From NCBI GenBank assembly GCA_946406115.1, contig OX291547.1, forward strand, positions 12,343,001 to 12,407,000: a DNA stretch of 64,000 bases, given 5' to 3'. Source of the stretch: Apoda limacodes (Eukaryota; Arthropoda; Insecta; Lepidoptera; Limacodidae). Position numbers and translations under genes: made by a program. Shown piece by piece: positions 51,901-61,335 of the stretch; positions within the stretch are counted from its first letter, which is position 1, and every line of letters starts with the position of its first letter. The notes under the pieces are model-generated. The model ran no database searches and was not told the origin of the DNA. It saw only the letters and a list, made by a program, of their open reading frames with translations.

Positions 51901-54900
51901 AGCTGGCTATCCAAATTCCAGAGGTGGCTCCTCAATCCTTATGCACACACATTTTATTACATTTTTAAATGTTGTGTGATGTCATGTCACTTTCATTCTG
52001 ATGGTAGTTGACAATAGTAATGCTATAAATAAAATGTTCCCAAGGTGATTTTTTTATTTACTGTCATATTTGTGGTTCATATTACAGTAGAGGCAAATTC
52101 AGTAGAATCTCGGTACTCTGGTGTTTTTGATGGTTGGCTTGAAGATAATGCAGATGATCACCATGATGACCATACTCTTGATTTGAAGCATCATGTAAGT
52201 TTTAGTCATATTTAATTTGATTGTGAAAATGAAATGTGATCACCTGTGTTAAAAGAATGTAAATAGTAGTACTTTTTATTTCGTAAAGGTGAACAATTTA
52301 CTACCCTTTTCATTTTCACATAAATAATTACTGCCTGTTTTGATAAGTCATTTGAAAATTGAAAATTTACTGCTTATGTTAGGACTTCTTAGAAGTCGTT
52401 TTTTATTTGTTGTCAAGTCCTATGTCAGTTCGTATTTATAAAACTTGTATTAGCATTATGTCTCTACATGTATGATATTTATAGACTAACTATGATGTTC
52501 TATTAATAAATTTGATATTCTCAAATGATTACAAAAAAATCGTAATCAGTATTGCGGCCATTCAACTATAACGTAAGCACTATAGGGGGGAGGGTGGATC
52601 TTTGCTTTGCTTATTTTTGGTGACATGGGGGTGCGGGGGGTCTAGATGGTGATTACGTCAGCAGTAGTTATTTAAGGTGCGTTCTATTAACGGTATTGAG
52701 AGCTATGACATCGCATAGGCATTGAAATCGTAGTGTCCACCAAATGTAAGCAAACAATATGACCGTTCACTATTTGAAGCGCATCCACTACTCTACCTTC
52801 CGAGCATGTGCAGACAATACGTTGAAAGTGGTCCGGAAGTGACGTCATAGCGCATAAATTTTTGGTCAACAGAACGATCGAATGTGCGCATAGACAGCAT
52901 TGAGCGCATTCAATGCGTGTAGTGCTTGTCAACAAAACGCCCCTTAACTTTTTTACACATATGGCAACCCACAAATTGTTTATGTTTAAAAACGAAACGC
53001 ATTTCCGGGGATTCCCGCAAATAACGTATACTTTTAGGTACTCGCTTAGAACCGAGTGGTGAAATTACCGCGCGCTATACAATTTCTTCCGTCAATCTAT
53101 TGTGTCGTGTCGGTACGATTGACGATTACACGAATTGGATGCAAAGCAAGTTAATGTTTGTGTTACCGTTGATCCAGCATACACACCATTGAGCAGCAAA
53201 GATCCAATAACATCGAAAATTTAGAATCAGGGATTCGGGTGTAATAACTATAGACTGTTAATTGGAATTAATATTATAAGTTTGATTTGTTTATGATATT
53301 ACTTAAGATTATAATATTTGTATCTTACTCTATGTTAAATACCGTGTCAATAAAGTTTGTTTAAATGAATATCATGTGAAACAGAAAACAGATAATACAT
53401 TAAAAGAAGAAAAAACAGAATATATTAAAAGAAAAATGCATATAAAAATGTTTACGTAAGCATAGGAGAGGGGTAAGTGCTTTGCTTACTATTGCTGACA
53501 AGGGGGATGGAGGTGTAAATAATTGTAATAAATCTGCTTACGCAATACTTGAATGGCCCCAATAAGTGATTTCATCATCACATGAGTATTACAGTATAAT
53601 TAAAATAGAGCATGGTTTTATGAAAAACTTGACATAGGATGTTACAGCCTATGAGCTTCAAATGGTATGAGGATAATTATGAGGAAAGTGTCAATGACTT
53701 TAAATATATTTTTATGCAAAAAAAGGATCTTAAATATTAAATATGGTAATGATAATGATTATGACAGTATTTAATAAAATCAAAAAAGTATACAATAATA
53801 ATATAAGGTGGTGTAAATTAAATATTCATTTTACATACATTGGATCCTTGATTTTGGAATGTGATATTTAGATACGCTTTAAAATTAAGCAGGATAAAAA
53901 GGAAATTCATAAAATTAAAAAATACGTTGAGGAGAGTTCTGATCAAGCTTATGATGATGGCGATGAAAAAGATCTAAACTACAACCGTAACAATCTGTAT
54001 CACGAGACTGAAAGTGATGAAATTTATGGTGATAACAATGACAACGGTAAAGACAATCTTAACGAAGATGACTTCGCAAATAATTTGTATACGATTGGAG
54101 CACAAGAAAACGATGATGATGATAACGATGACGATAGTGATGAATTAGAAGACGAAACTGAAGCTTTTATGTATCACAAAACTGTAGAACAGGAAAATGA
54201 CGGTGATGATATCGACGACGGTGACGGTGTCGATAATCACGTAAATAATCTGCATCAAAACATTGACAGCGATGAAATTAATGGTGATAACAGTGACAAC
54301 AATAATGACAGTGATGAAGATGACTTTGAAAATAATTTTCATGAAACTCAGAAGCATGAGAAAGATGGTGATGATATCGATGACGATAGTGATGAAGTTG
54401 ACGACGAAAACGAAAATTTTATGTATCACAAAACTGTAGATAAGGAGATTGATGGTAATGATAACGACGACGAAGACGATAATGATGGTATCGAAAGTCA
54501 CGAAAATAATCTGTATCACAAAAACGAAGGCCGAGAAAAATATGAAGATCAAATTGCCGAAGAAAATAATGGAGAGCATTACAATGATAACTCATTTTAC
54601 ACTAAAAAGACAAATGGTGATGAAGAAAATGAATTTTCCAATGAGTATCAAAAGTCTGAACCACAACATCTTGAGGTGAAAACTATTATTGAACTGATGA
54701 GTTGCTTCTGGTTAACAAATTGAGTTTCACTAAAAATAAACATACTTACTAAATATTTCTATAAACTTTGCTATTTATAACTTTACTATGCTTCTTATAA
54801 TTGCATGTACTATTTTCATTTGTCAGGAATATTTATTATACTTGACGTTCTCTCTCTCCCTCTCTCTCTTTCTCAAAAATAATAAATAATTAACTACTAA

Positions 54901-57900
54901 AAATTAATTAACTATTAACCTCGCGATCTTGGTAAACTTAAACTATTTATATCTGACTCTTCTGTCTATGCACCCTTGTCCAGTGCTCCATAAAAACACA
55001 GTGAGAGTCCTTTCTGTGTGCAATCAATTGCAAGTACATGTTAGGGCTGCCTCGCAATCTGCTCTTTATAGACTATGTTTTCTTGCGCATTATAGTTGCG
55101 AAATCGTCTATTCTCGCTTCCGCAAACATTTGCGAAGCGCTACAGAATCGAGGCAGCCCCAACAGCATCCTATAAGCATTGTTATATTGCACACGAAGGG
55201 CGCTGTATGTCTTTAGCGTATAATTTACGCAAAGGCTGCATGTATAGAAAGTTTGGCAGTATGCTCTAAACAATGTGTTTTTGACTTGCCTACTGCACCG
55301 TGCAAACCTTCGACCAACCATGTTTGCTCTGACCGACAGTGCTCTTCGTTCCCTTTGCTGTCACACGTACATATGCTGGCCCGGATTTTTTTTAGAACTT
55401 TTAAAGAAGAACAATTCTGTCATACATGATTTTTGCGAAACTTTAACCGTTTACGCAGCGCACGCAGCGGAAGCTCTCAAAAGGAAAAAAACCCCGATTT
55501 TGAAACATTTCGCTCCGCTCCTATTGATCTTAGCGTGATGATATTTAGCCTCTAGCCTTCTTCGATAATCGGCTATCTAACACTGAAAGAATTTTTCAAA
55601 TCGAACCAATAGTTCCTGAGATTATCGCGTTCAAACAAACAAACTCTTCAGCTTTATAATATTAGTATAGATTATTGATCACAGCACATACAACACATAC
55701 TTAAAAAATTACACATGCTGCAAAATCAGAATGCCTGTTATCAGGTCGGAATTAAGTAGTGTGATTTAAATAATATGGATATTTATCAAATCCGAGTTTT
55801 AGTTTGTATTGGAAAATTTTGTTTTATTTATCTGGGATACTGATACAACCCTTAAAACCATTACGGCACCTTAAATAGTAAATGTAAATACTATCCATAC
55901 TAATATTACTTTTAAATAATTTTGTATTATTTTCTGTGATATCGATACAACCAACACGGTACCTAAAATAGTAGTGTGATTTAAGATTGCGATATAGGCT
56001 AGATTGCGTAAATACGCCGTTTTTGTGCAAATTTTGTGGCTAAACTATAGTATCTAAAGGATAAAAAAAATATATGTTATAAAACTTTCTTTTGTCTAGA
56101 GTCCGTACTGAATGATTTTCATTTATTGTTTTTAAAGCCATAAACAATCTGGAAGTGACCATTGTTTCACATTTTAAGCGTGTATAGCATTTGCTTGTAA
56201 TAAAAGTTGTTTAAATAATTAGAATAGCTTGTTATCTAGTGCATTGACACTAACTTGTAGAAAAAGTCAATAATGTGACTACTAAACGGTAAAAACGTTA
56301 AATTCTATACAAAAAAAATTAAGTCTCAACGCGTCATTATGGCATAAACTGCTTAAGAAGTATATAAAGAATATATATCATAGTAATGTACTCGTATATG
56401 ACATTGTGTAATGATTTTTAGTACACTTACATGCACATCGTAAGTATAACAGAAATTAGCATTCTGGCCTATATCGCCCTCTTAAAGAATATTATACATA
56501 TTTCTTAAGTCCCAGAATTTCAGTTTTTTTTATACCACTAAGGTCACCGCAGCCTATGGACGCTTGCAACACCTCACCTTTCGGCTTCCAAAAATCTTAT
56601 AACTTCCTTCCTTAGTTAGAGAAAACCTTGGCAGGGAGCTCGTTCCACGACCTAAGCGTTCGCAGAAGTAAGTTTCTCTGAAACCACACTGTACGTCACC
56701 ATTTAGGTTCTAAGGTGTCAGGATGAATTCCCTGCCGATGGCAATCAGTGCGATGGTAGAAAGTAGCCGTGGACACCATTGCGAACAATTCCTCAGAACA
56801 CATTACATTATACAAGAAAACACACACACAGGGAGGCAAAGCTTCCCAGACTTAAGGGTTCGATACGGCTTGTGAGTTTGGGATCGTCGATGATACTCAC
56901 AGCCCGTCGTTAAACCGAGTGAAAAGTATCGTATCCGGCTGCAATAATCGTTATCAATTTTATACACTAATGGCTAAAGCCCATGATAATTAAACAAAAC
57001 AACATAAAACTGAAAGCATTTTAATGCAAGATATAAGCATAAATGAACTAAGAGAGATAATATTCGTTTACGACTTATATGTAAAATAACATGTACTATC
57101 AAATTTCTCATTATATCATTCTACAAATTAATAAAAAAACTCAAAATCCACTTTAGTAAAATAATCAAGAATGGAATCACGAACTTCATATTACATACAT
57201 AACATCACGCCTGTTTCCTAAGAGGATTTCCTAAAAACTTTTACCTGCTACGATCCTGGCACATTTCTTTTGCTTTATCCACAGGCATCAATACATGTTT
57301 AACAGTAGGTCTTAAACTCGACTTTCAAAAGAATAAAATTGCTAATATACACTTTTTTTTTAAAAACTATTTATTTGTTAGTGTGTTCGTAGGATCTCCT
57401 TCTCTGCTCTTATATTTAAAAAACTCATTTTTTTTGTGAAAACTCAAAATTAACCTTTCGAAAAATTCGAAACAAATGGATCAAGTAAAAGTAAAGATGA
57501 TAAGGAAAAAATTCCAAAAAGAGGCTATTCAGAAGGTTAAGGCTGAAGGCAGGTTTTAATGACTCGAGTTTGTAATTTCTGTATTGCCCGTGTTCATCAC
57601 ATTTACGCATAAATAAATAAAAAAAAAAACAGAATTGAAGTGACGGAAAAATAAGTATAAAAAACAACTCTAAAGAATTTATGAATTTAGTAGTTTATCT
57701 GAAGTTAAAACTTGTAATTGCTCGCTTGGCGCGTAGTTCATATCTTGAACTACAGATAGCGCTTTTATACACACTTAATAACATACTTGATAGAAAAAGT
57801 ACGTAAAGCACGTGTTGTGCGCACAGAACAGGTTTCATATGTCATTATCGTCCGTAGGTTCTATGAACGCCCGTTTTGCTTTGAATGTAAAATTTACAAC

Positions 57901-60900
57901 GAAACAGCTTATGGGAGTAATTAAAGGCTTAACACCTGCTTTATCTGCATGTTTACTGTTTACAAGTAAGTGTGATGAAAAACAACTAAACAATTTTTTA
58001 AGAAAGCGTGCATTTCTCTTCATAGTGTTTTCTTTAAAATCTTAAGGCATTATATCAAAAAGGCAACTTTAGATCCTGCTCGTTGTTAAAAATATTTAGG
58101 CATTTCGTGTAAAAGTTAACTTAAAATCCTGCCATAAAAATATACCATTGATAAGAAAACACACTCACTTTCTACACTGAGAACCAATACTGATGTTAGA
58201 TTTATATGTATTATACGTTAATTATACGTGTATTACTGTATTCGATAGACTCATTGTTTTGTTTATTTTCGTACATAAGTTTATAAAAAATCCCAAAATA
58301 TCAAAATGGTAACATTTCTCCATTTCCTTCTCAAGTGACTGGGAAACGTGTAGTCTACTAAAGCACGATAATAGTAGATATTTTGAAACTATAAAGTCAG
58401 TGTAGTACTCCTGCTAACAATATAAATAGTCTTCCAAATCAATTACTCTTTTTAACTGCTAGATAAAGAGTTAATGAGACAACATTACATTGCACGAACA
58501 GAGAAGCCTCGACTGGCATCATTTAGGCTTTATTTAAATCCCAGTTAGAAAATTTTACTAACTCCGATATTACGATATTGGACCATCTAGTATCGGAACT
58601 ATAATATCGGAAAAAACGTTCCGAGGTGCCGATATTCATGCCTTAGTTGTAGTAATAAACTAATAAGTTTTTTTTTAAAGTAAACAATAGTTTTAAGATT
58701 GAATTTCAATATTATATATATATAATATAGTATAAATATAAAATTGAATATAGTAGTAATAATTTTTATATTATATTTGTTTTGTACTGAATTTTTAAAC
58801 CTCAGGATGAAGATCATAATGATGATAATGTAGAGGATAATGATTCCGGGGTAGAATTAGAAAGAATTGAAAGAGAAGTATCAGATGAAGAACCCATATC
58901 TACAGAACTACCAGCATTACCGGAACAGGAAGATGACCATGATAGTGAAAAAGAAACAGGTAAAATAAATACAAACCAGAAAGCTTTAACAATAATAGAA
59001 GGATGATAAGCAATTGAATTGTGAATGTTACCACAATAGCTTTTAATAAGATAAATATGAAAATACAAAATAGTACCCCACACATGTACCAACAGTAAAT
59101 TTTTTATCTAACACGCTAACACGGGCCTTATCATTATTTCTACCCCAAACAAAACAAACTATTTAAAAGTTAGTAAACGGTTATCTAAAGGCAGTGGATG
59201 CTAGCATATTAATTACTAGTTTTTCTCATGACTTCGTTAGAAATTTAAGTAAAGAATTTAAGGATAAAAAGTTACCAAAACTACTTCTTGCAAAATTCTC
59301 TACCTGCTCATAAAAATCCAGTCAAAATCGATTTACGTGTTGCGAAAGTTAGCCCAATTTGTTTTTAATGTGAGAGCTGAAATCGTGCAAATGACTATAA
59401 AAACAATTATTTCGAAATGACAAGCACTTCAATTTTATTTAATAGTTTAAAATTGTTAACTTATAGGTAATGATATAGTCCATCAAGAAGATGTTTCTGT
59501 AGAAGAAGATAATTATGAGGAGTTCTTAGAATCAGATGAGGAGTTCGACACGCCTATTGTGGACCATATTACTGCCCCAGCTGGAAAACCCTATGTTGAG
59601 GTAGGTATCTTACACTCAAATCTAAATATTGTACCCGATAGTATATCAAAGAATAAATTTGATAACTATATGTAAATCAATGTAAATAAATATTTCCATA
59701 GCACATACGCAGTCAAAAGATTAACCTCAAGCCAGGACTTAAACCTGCAATAAAACCTAGAGTTCACGCATGCTATGATCTCTTTGAAGATTTTTTTAGG
59801 CTTGAAAGAAAACATGACATCTATATATAGGAGAGTAAACAACATAACAAATCTTCGCACGCACTGAATCATATTTGTATTAATAGAGGTCACTGTTCGC
59901 GCTAGACAGAACAGTTAGCTTTACTGTGTTGATTATTCCATTTTAGAATAATCAGTAGGTTTAATTTTGCTTCTTATTTTATTATAGTTTATTTTCCCTG
60001 TTCTTTAGTAAAAATCTTCTATTATTCGATTCTTAAACAAGGCTAAAGGATATGTACTATGACATGGAAATGGTAACTTCATTTAGGACCGTGTTAAATT
60101 TATCGTTTGTAAACAAACAACAACGTTCACTCTTATTGAAGTTTTAATTTTATTCTTATAAAAGTTGTTTTCTTGAAACAACTTAGTTGTGATTGTAATT
60201 CTGCATTTTTGTTTGTGCTTGGATTGTAGTATTGTGTAAAGTTCAAAGTTATAATTGCAATTAAAGATTTGAGTAGATAATCGTATTTTAATAAAAGCAA
60301 TTGGCAAATATTTTGTTTTGTTTTAATGAATACGGTTTATAGAATACCTATGTATGTACCCAGTACACACTCGCTTTAGTTTATCGTTTGGCCTTCACAC
60401 CTACTGAATTTAAATAGTCAAGTTAGAAATATAAAACTGTTGGTAATCTTACAACTTCTACAGGTTCGAAGGTCAAAGGGTAAACTTTGGCATGTAGCTG
60501 TGTTTAGTAACTAAATACGTAAAACTACCTAGGTGTATGTGTGTGTTATAGTAATTTCATACTTCAAAACTAGATGACGCTTATGTCTATGGGAAAGAAA
60601 AACTTATGACAATCGCGACTACTTTTTAGTTTATATTGTAGTCTTTGAGTCCATGTAAGTGCTCTACTAATTGAGCTATCGAGGCACAACTCTGGCCAAA
60701 TGAAAATCCCCAGTACATCTTTGCTCTGAAACGTTACAAACAACTTCTAGTGACTTATAAAGTCCTAGTACATCAATCTTACAAACACACAAATCTTCAT
60801 AGAACTAAGAAATACATATTAATATCCATACATAGATATAATCTTCGTTTGAAACTCTGAAGGTTAGAAAATATATCCTTAATGCCATATATATGTTAAA

Positions 60901-61055
60901 ATAAAATTACTTCAAATATTATACTTAACAACAGGTAGACGAAGATGCATTATCCGAAAAGCCTACGCCTTTAGTACCTGATACTCTCGCCGAAGAAGAG
61001 GAGTATGAGAAACGTCAAGAAGAGCTGCGTCGCGAAGAGGAACAGGCTTCACACG
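48896..61055 (+). CDS. Asph: Aspartyl/asparaginyl beta-hydroxylase, N-terminal exons (partial gene)
   Basis: Seven exons join in phase to 520 codons and continue past the window. The N-terminus MSGDVQPRKRKDKKKKK and the segment HDHGTGGHWCAKIIFFFLLA, with one membrane helix at residues 54-72, match the insect Asph/junctin type II membrane protein of the ER, whose C-terminal lumenal domain hydroxylates Asp/Asn in EGF-like modules. After the helix comes ESRYSGVFDGWLED and then acidic lumenal exons, which in junctin/junctate-type isoforms serve calcium handling. The catalytic domain is not in the window. Exon 4 is an unusually long acidic repeat exon. The lysine-rich cytosolic tail precedes the helix, as expected. 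Confidence 0.9.
49033..49221 (+). CDS. Asph: Asph exon 2 (membrane helix)
   Basis: Acceptor AAAAATAG|AT. It encodes DELGIEEPRGTSAVFGEGD, HDHGTGGHWCAKIIFFFLLA and VLVTLIGLIISENRGLTE. The membrane helix is residues 54-72. Donor GAAT|GTAAGT, phase 1. Confidence 0.95.
49886..50398. repeat. Possible inverted-repeat element in Asph intron 2
   Basis: The left TAACCCGTTACGCATCC and right reverse complement TAACCCGTCAAGCGTCC are similar and face each other, 500 bp apart. No target duplication could be fixed. Weak. Confidence 0.35.
51190..51955 (+). repeat. ~324-bp tandem repeat (2.4 copies) in Asph intron 2
   Basis: The blocks AAATTCTGGAAGTGGGCC / AAATTCTGGAATTGGGCG / AAATTCCTGGATCTGACC start near 51209, 51532 and 51857. 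Between them AGGACTACTAAAT, TTGTTAGCTGG, ACACTTGGCATTTTGG and GATCTAGGAA recur in order. The third unit is partial. Within units, GGATTGAGGAGCCAC and GTGGCTCCTCAATCC also occur as an inverted pair. Non-coding. Confidence 0.85.
52088..52194 (+). CDS. Asph: Asph exon 3
   Basis: Acceptor TATTACAG|TA. It encodes LEANSVESRYSGVFDGWLED followed by a His/Asp-rich run (DDHHDDHTLDLKHH). Donor TCAT|GTAAGT, phase 0. Confidence 0.93.
52556..53557. mobile_element. Inverted-repeat DNA element in Asph intron 3
   Basis: The left GGCCATTCAACTATAACGTA and the right reverse complement GGCCATTCAAGTATTGCGTA are terminal inverted repeats. Subterminal GTAAGC...AGGGG...CTTTGCTTA blocks are also shared. I recall GGCCATTCA...TACGTAAG ends as a widespread arthropod element. 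The middle (about 52680-53450) looks like a further insertion. No transposase frame. Confidence 0.6.
53872..54675 (+). CDS. Asph: Asph exon 4: long acidic repeat exon
   Basis: Acceptor GATATTTAG|ATA, donor CTTGAG|GTGAAA, phase 0 at both ends, 268 codons with no stop. After a lysine-rich start it is dominated by Asp, Asn and Glu with degenerate repeats: FMYHKTVEQENDGDDIDD, FMYHKTVDKEIDGNDNDD, NNLYHETESDEIYGDN and NNLYHKNEGREKYED. Such stretches suit low-affinity calcium binding in the ER lumen, but that is inference. It could be skipped in frame. If the donor is not used, the frame stops at 54721-54723 and gives a short isoform ending SCFWLTN. Confidence 0.75.
54849..54873 (+). repeat. CT microsatellite
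   Basis: A CTCTCTC run with few interruptions, just downstream of the acidic Asph exon. Confidence 0.85.
54995..55330 (-). pseudogene. Non-LTR retrotransposon RT C-terminal fragment
   Basis: The minus strand reads VGRRFARCSRQVKNTLFRAY, then CQTFYTCSLCVNYTLKTYSA and LRVQYNNAYRMLLGLPRFCS followed by ASQMFAEARIDDFATIMRKK. This pattern is the post-catalytic part of reverse transcriptases abundant in Lepidoptera. It has no catalytic core, so it is a truncated relic in Asph intron 4. Confidence 0.8.
55580..55672 (+). repeat. LINE 3'-tail repeat of lepidopteran type
   Basis: It contains AATCGAACCAATAGTTCCTG, CAAACAAACAAACTCTTCAG and CTTTATAATATTAGTATAGA, which I remember as the conserved tail of an RTE-type LINE frequent in moths and butterflies. 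It is on the opposite strand from the RT fragment to its left, so they are separate insertions. Confidence 0.55.
56227..56484 (-). repeat. Dispersed repeat, copy B (matches 2078-2320)
   Basis: In reverse complement it starts GGGCGATATAGGCCAGAATG and ends CAATGCACTAGATAACAAGC, aligning with 2078-2320. Non-coding, in Asph intron 4. Confidence 0.6.
56522..56800 (-). repeat. LINE 3'-end remnant, copy B (matches 35020-35215)
   Basis: A T-run start, CCTATGGACGCTTGCAACAC, CTTGGCAGGGAGCTCGTTCC (minus-strand WNELPAK) and GTTTCTCTGAAACCACACTG correspond to the copy at 35020-35215. Relic. Confidence 0.65.
57530..57755 (+). repeat. Dispersed repeat family, copy B (matches 34125-34445)
   Basis: Ordered blocks GGTTTTAATGACTCGAGTTT, GTATTGCCCGTG, AAAGAATTTATGAATTTAGT and AAACTTGTAATTGCTCGCTT align with the copy at 34125-34445. 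Non-coding, in Asph intron 4. Confidence 0.7.
58806..58959 (+). CDS. Asph: Asph exon 5
   Basis: Acceptor AACCTCAG|GAT. It encodes DEDHNDDNVEDNDSGVELER and an acidic tail to HDSEKET. Donor ACAG|GTAAAA, phase 1. It fits in frame to either exon 3 or exon 4. Confidence 0.85.
59467..59600 (+). CDS. Asph: Asph exon 6
   Basis: Acceptor ACTTATAG|GT. It encodes GNDIVHQEDVSVEEDNYEEF then DEEFDTPIVDHITAPAGKPY. Donor TTGAG|GTAGGT, phase 0. Confidence 0.85.
60655..60688 (-). repeat. tRNA-like SINE head
   Basis: The minus strand reads GCCTCGATAGCTCAATTAGT then AGAGCACTTAC, a tRNA 5' half with box A. No box B or acceptor closure follows, so it is a SINE relic and not a tRNA gene. Confidence 0.6.
60935..61055 (+). 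CDS. Asph: Asph exon 7
   Basis: Acceptor AACAACAG|GTA. It encodes VDEDALSEKPTPLVPDTLAE, then a charged helix EEEYEKRQEELRREEEQASH. Donor CACG|GTATGT, phase 1. The next exon is beyond the window. Confidence 0.85.
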
Positions 61056-61086
61056 GTATGTAGATCTATATAATTTAATTAAAATA

Positions 61087-61335
61087 AGGACTCCCTCGCA
61101 GCCTAGTTGGTAGTGTGATGGACTGCCGTGCCAGAGGGTGTGGGTTCGATTCCCGCACTGGACAAACATTTATGTGATAAACATTTGAGTTAGTGTTGAG
61201 TCTGGATGTACTTATGTATGATGTGAATGTATTTAAAAAAAAAAAGAAATATATACGTATTTATATCCATCGTCTGGTACCCATAACAACTGTAGCTTTG
61301 CTTACTTTGGGGCTAGACGGCGCTGTGTGTAATGT
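61087..61335 (+). mobile_element. tRNA-derived SINE, copy 2
   Basis: The head has box A TAGTTGGTAGTG (about 61104-61115) and box B GGTTCGATTCC (61143-61153), correctly spaced for RNA polymerase III. The body has TTTATGTGATAAACATTTGA, GAGTCTGGATG and GTCTGGTACCCATAAC, shared in order with 21338-21520. An A-run interrupts the body at 61232-61242. It begins about 30 bases after Asph exon 7. Confidence 0.78.

Noticed and set aside
54145..54579. 144-codon minus-strand frame rich in Ile/Val/Phe
   Set aside because: It is the complement of the Asp/Asn/Glu-rich Asph exon, whose GAT/GAA codons read as hydrophobic codons on the other strand.
61087..61160. Possible tRNA gene (A and B boxes)
   Set aside because: The acceptor and anticodon stems do not close and the SINE body follows; the same body follows a second head at 21338.
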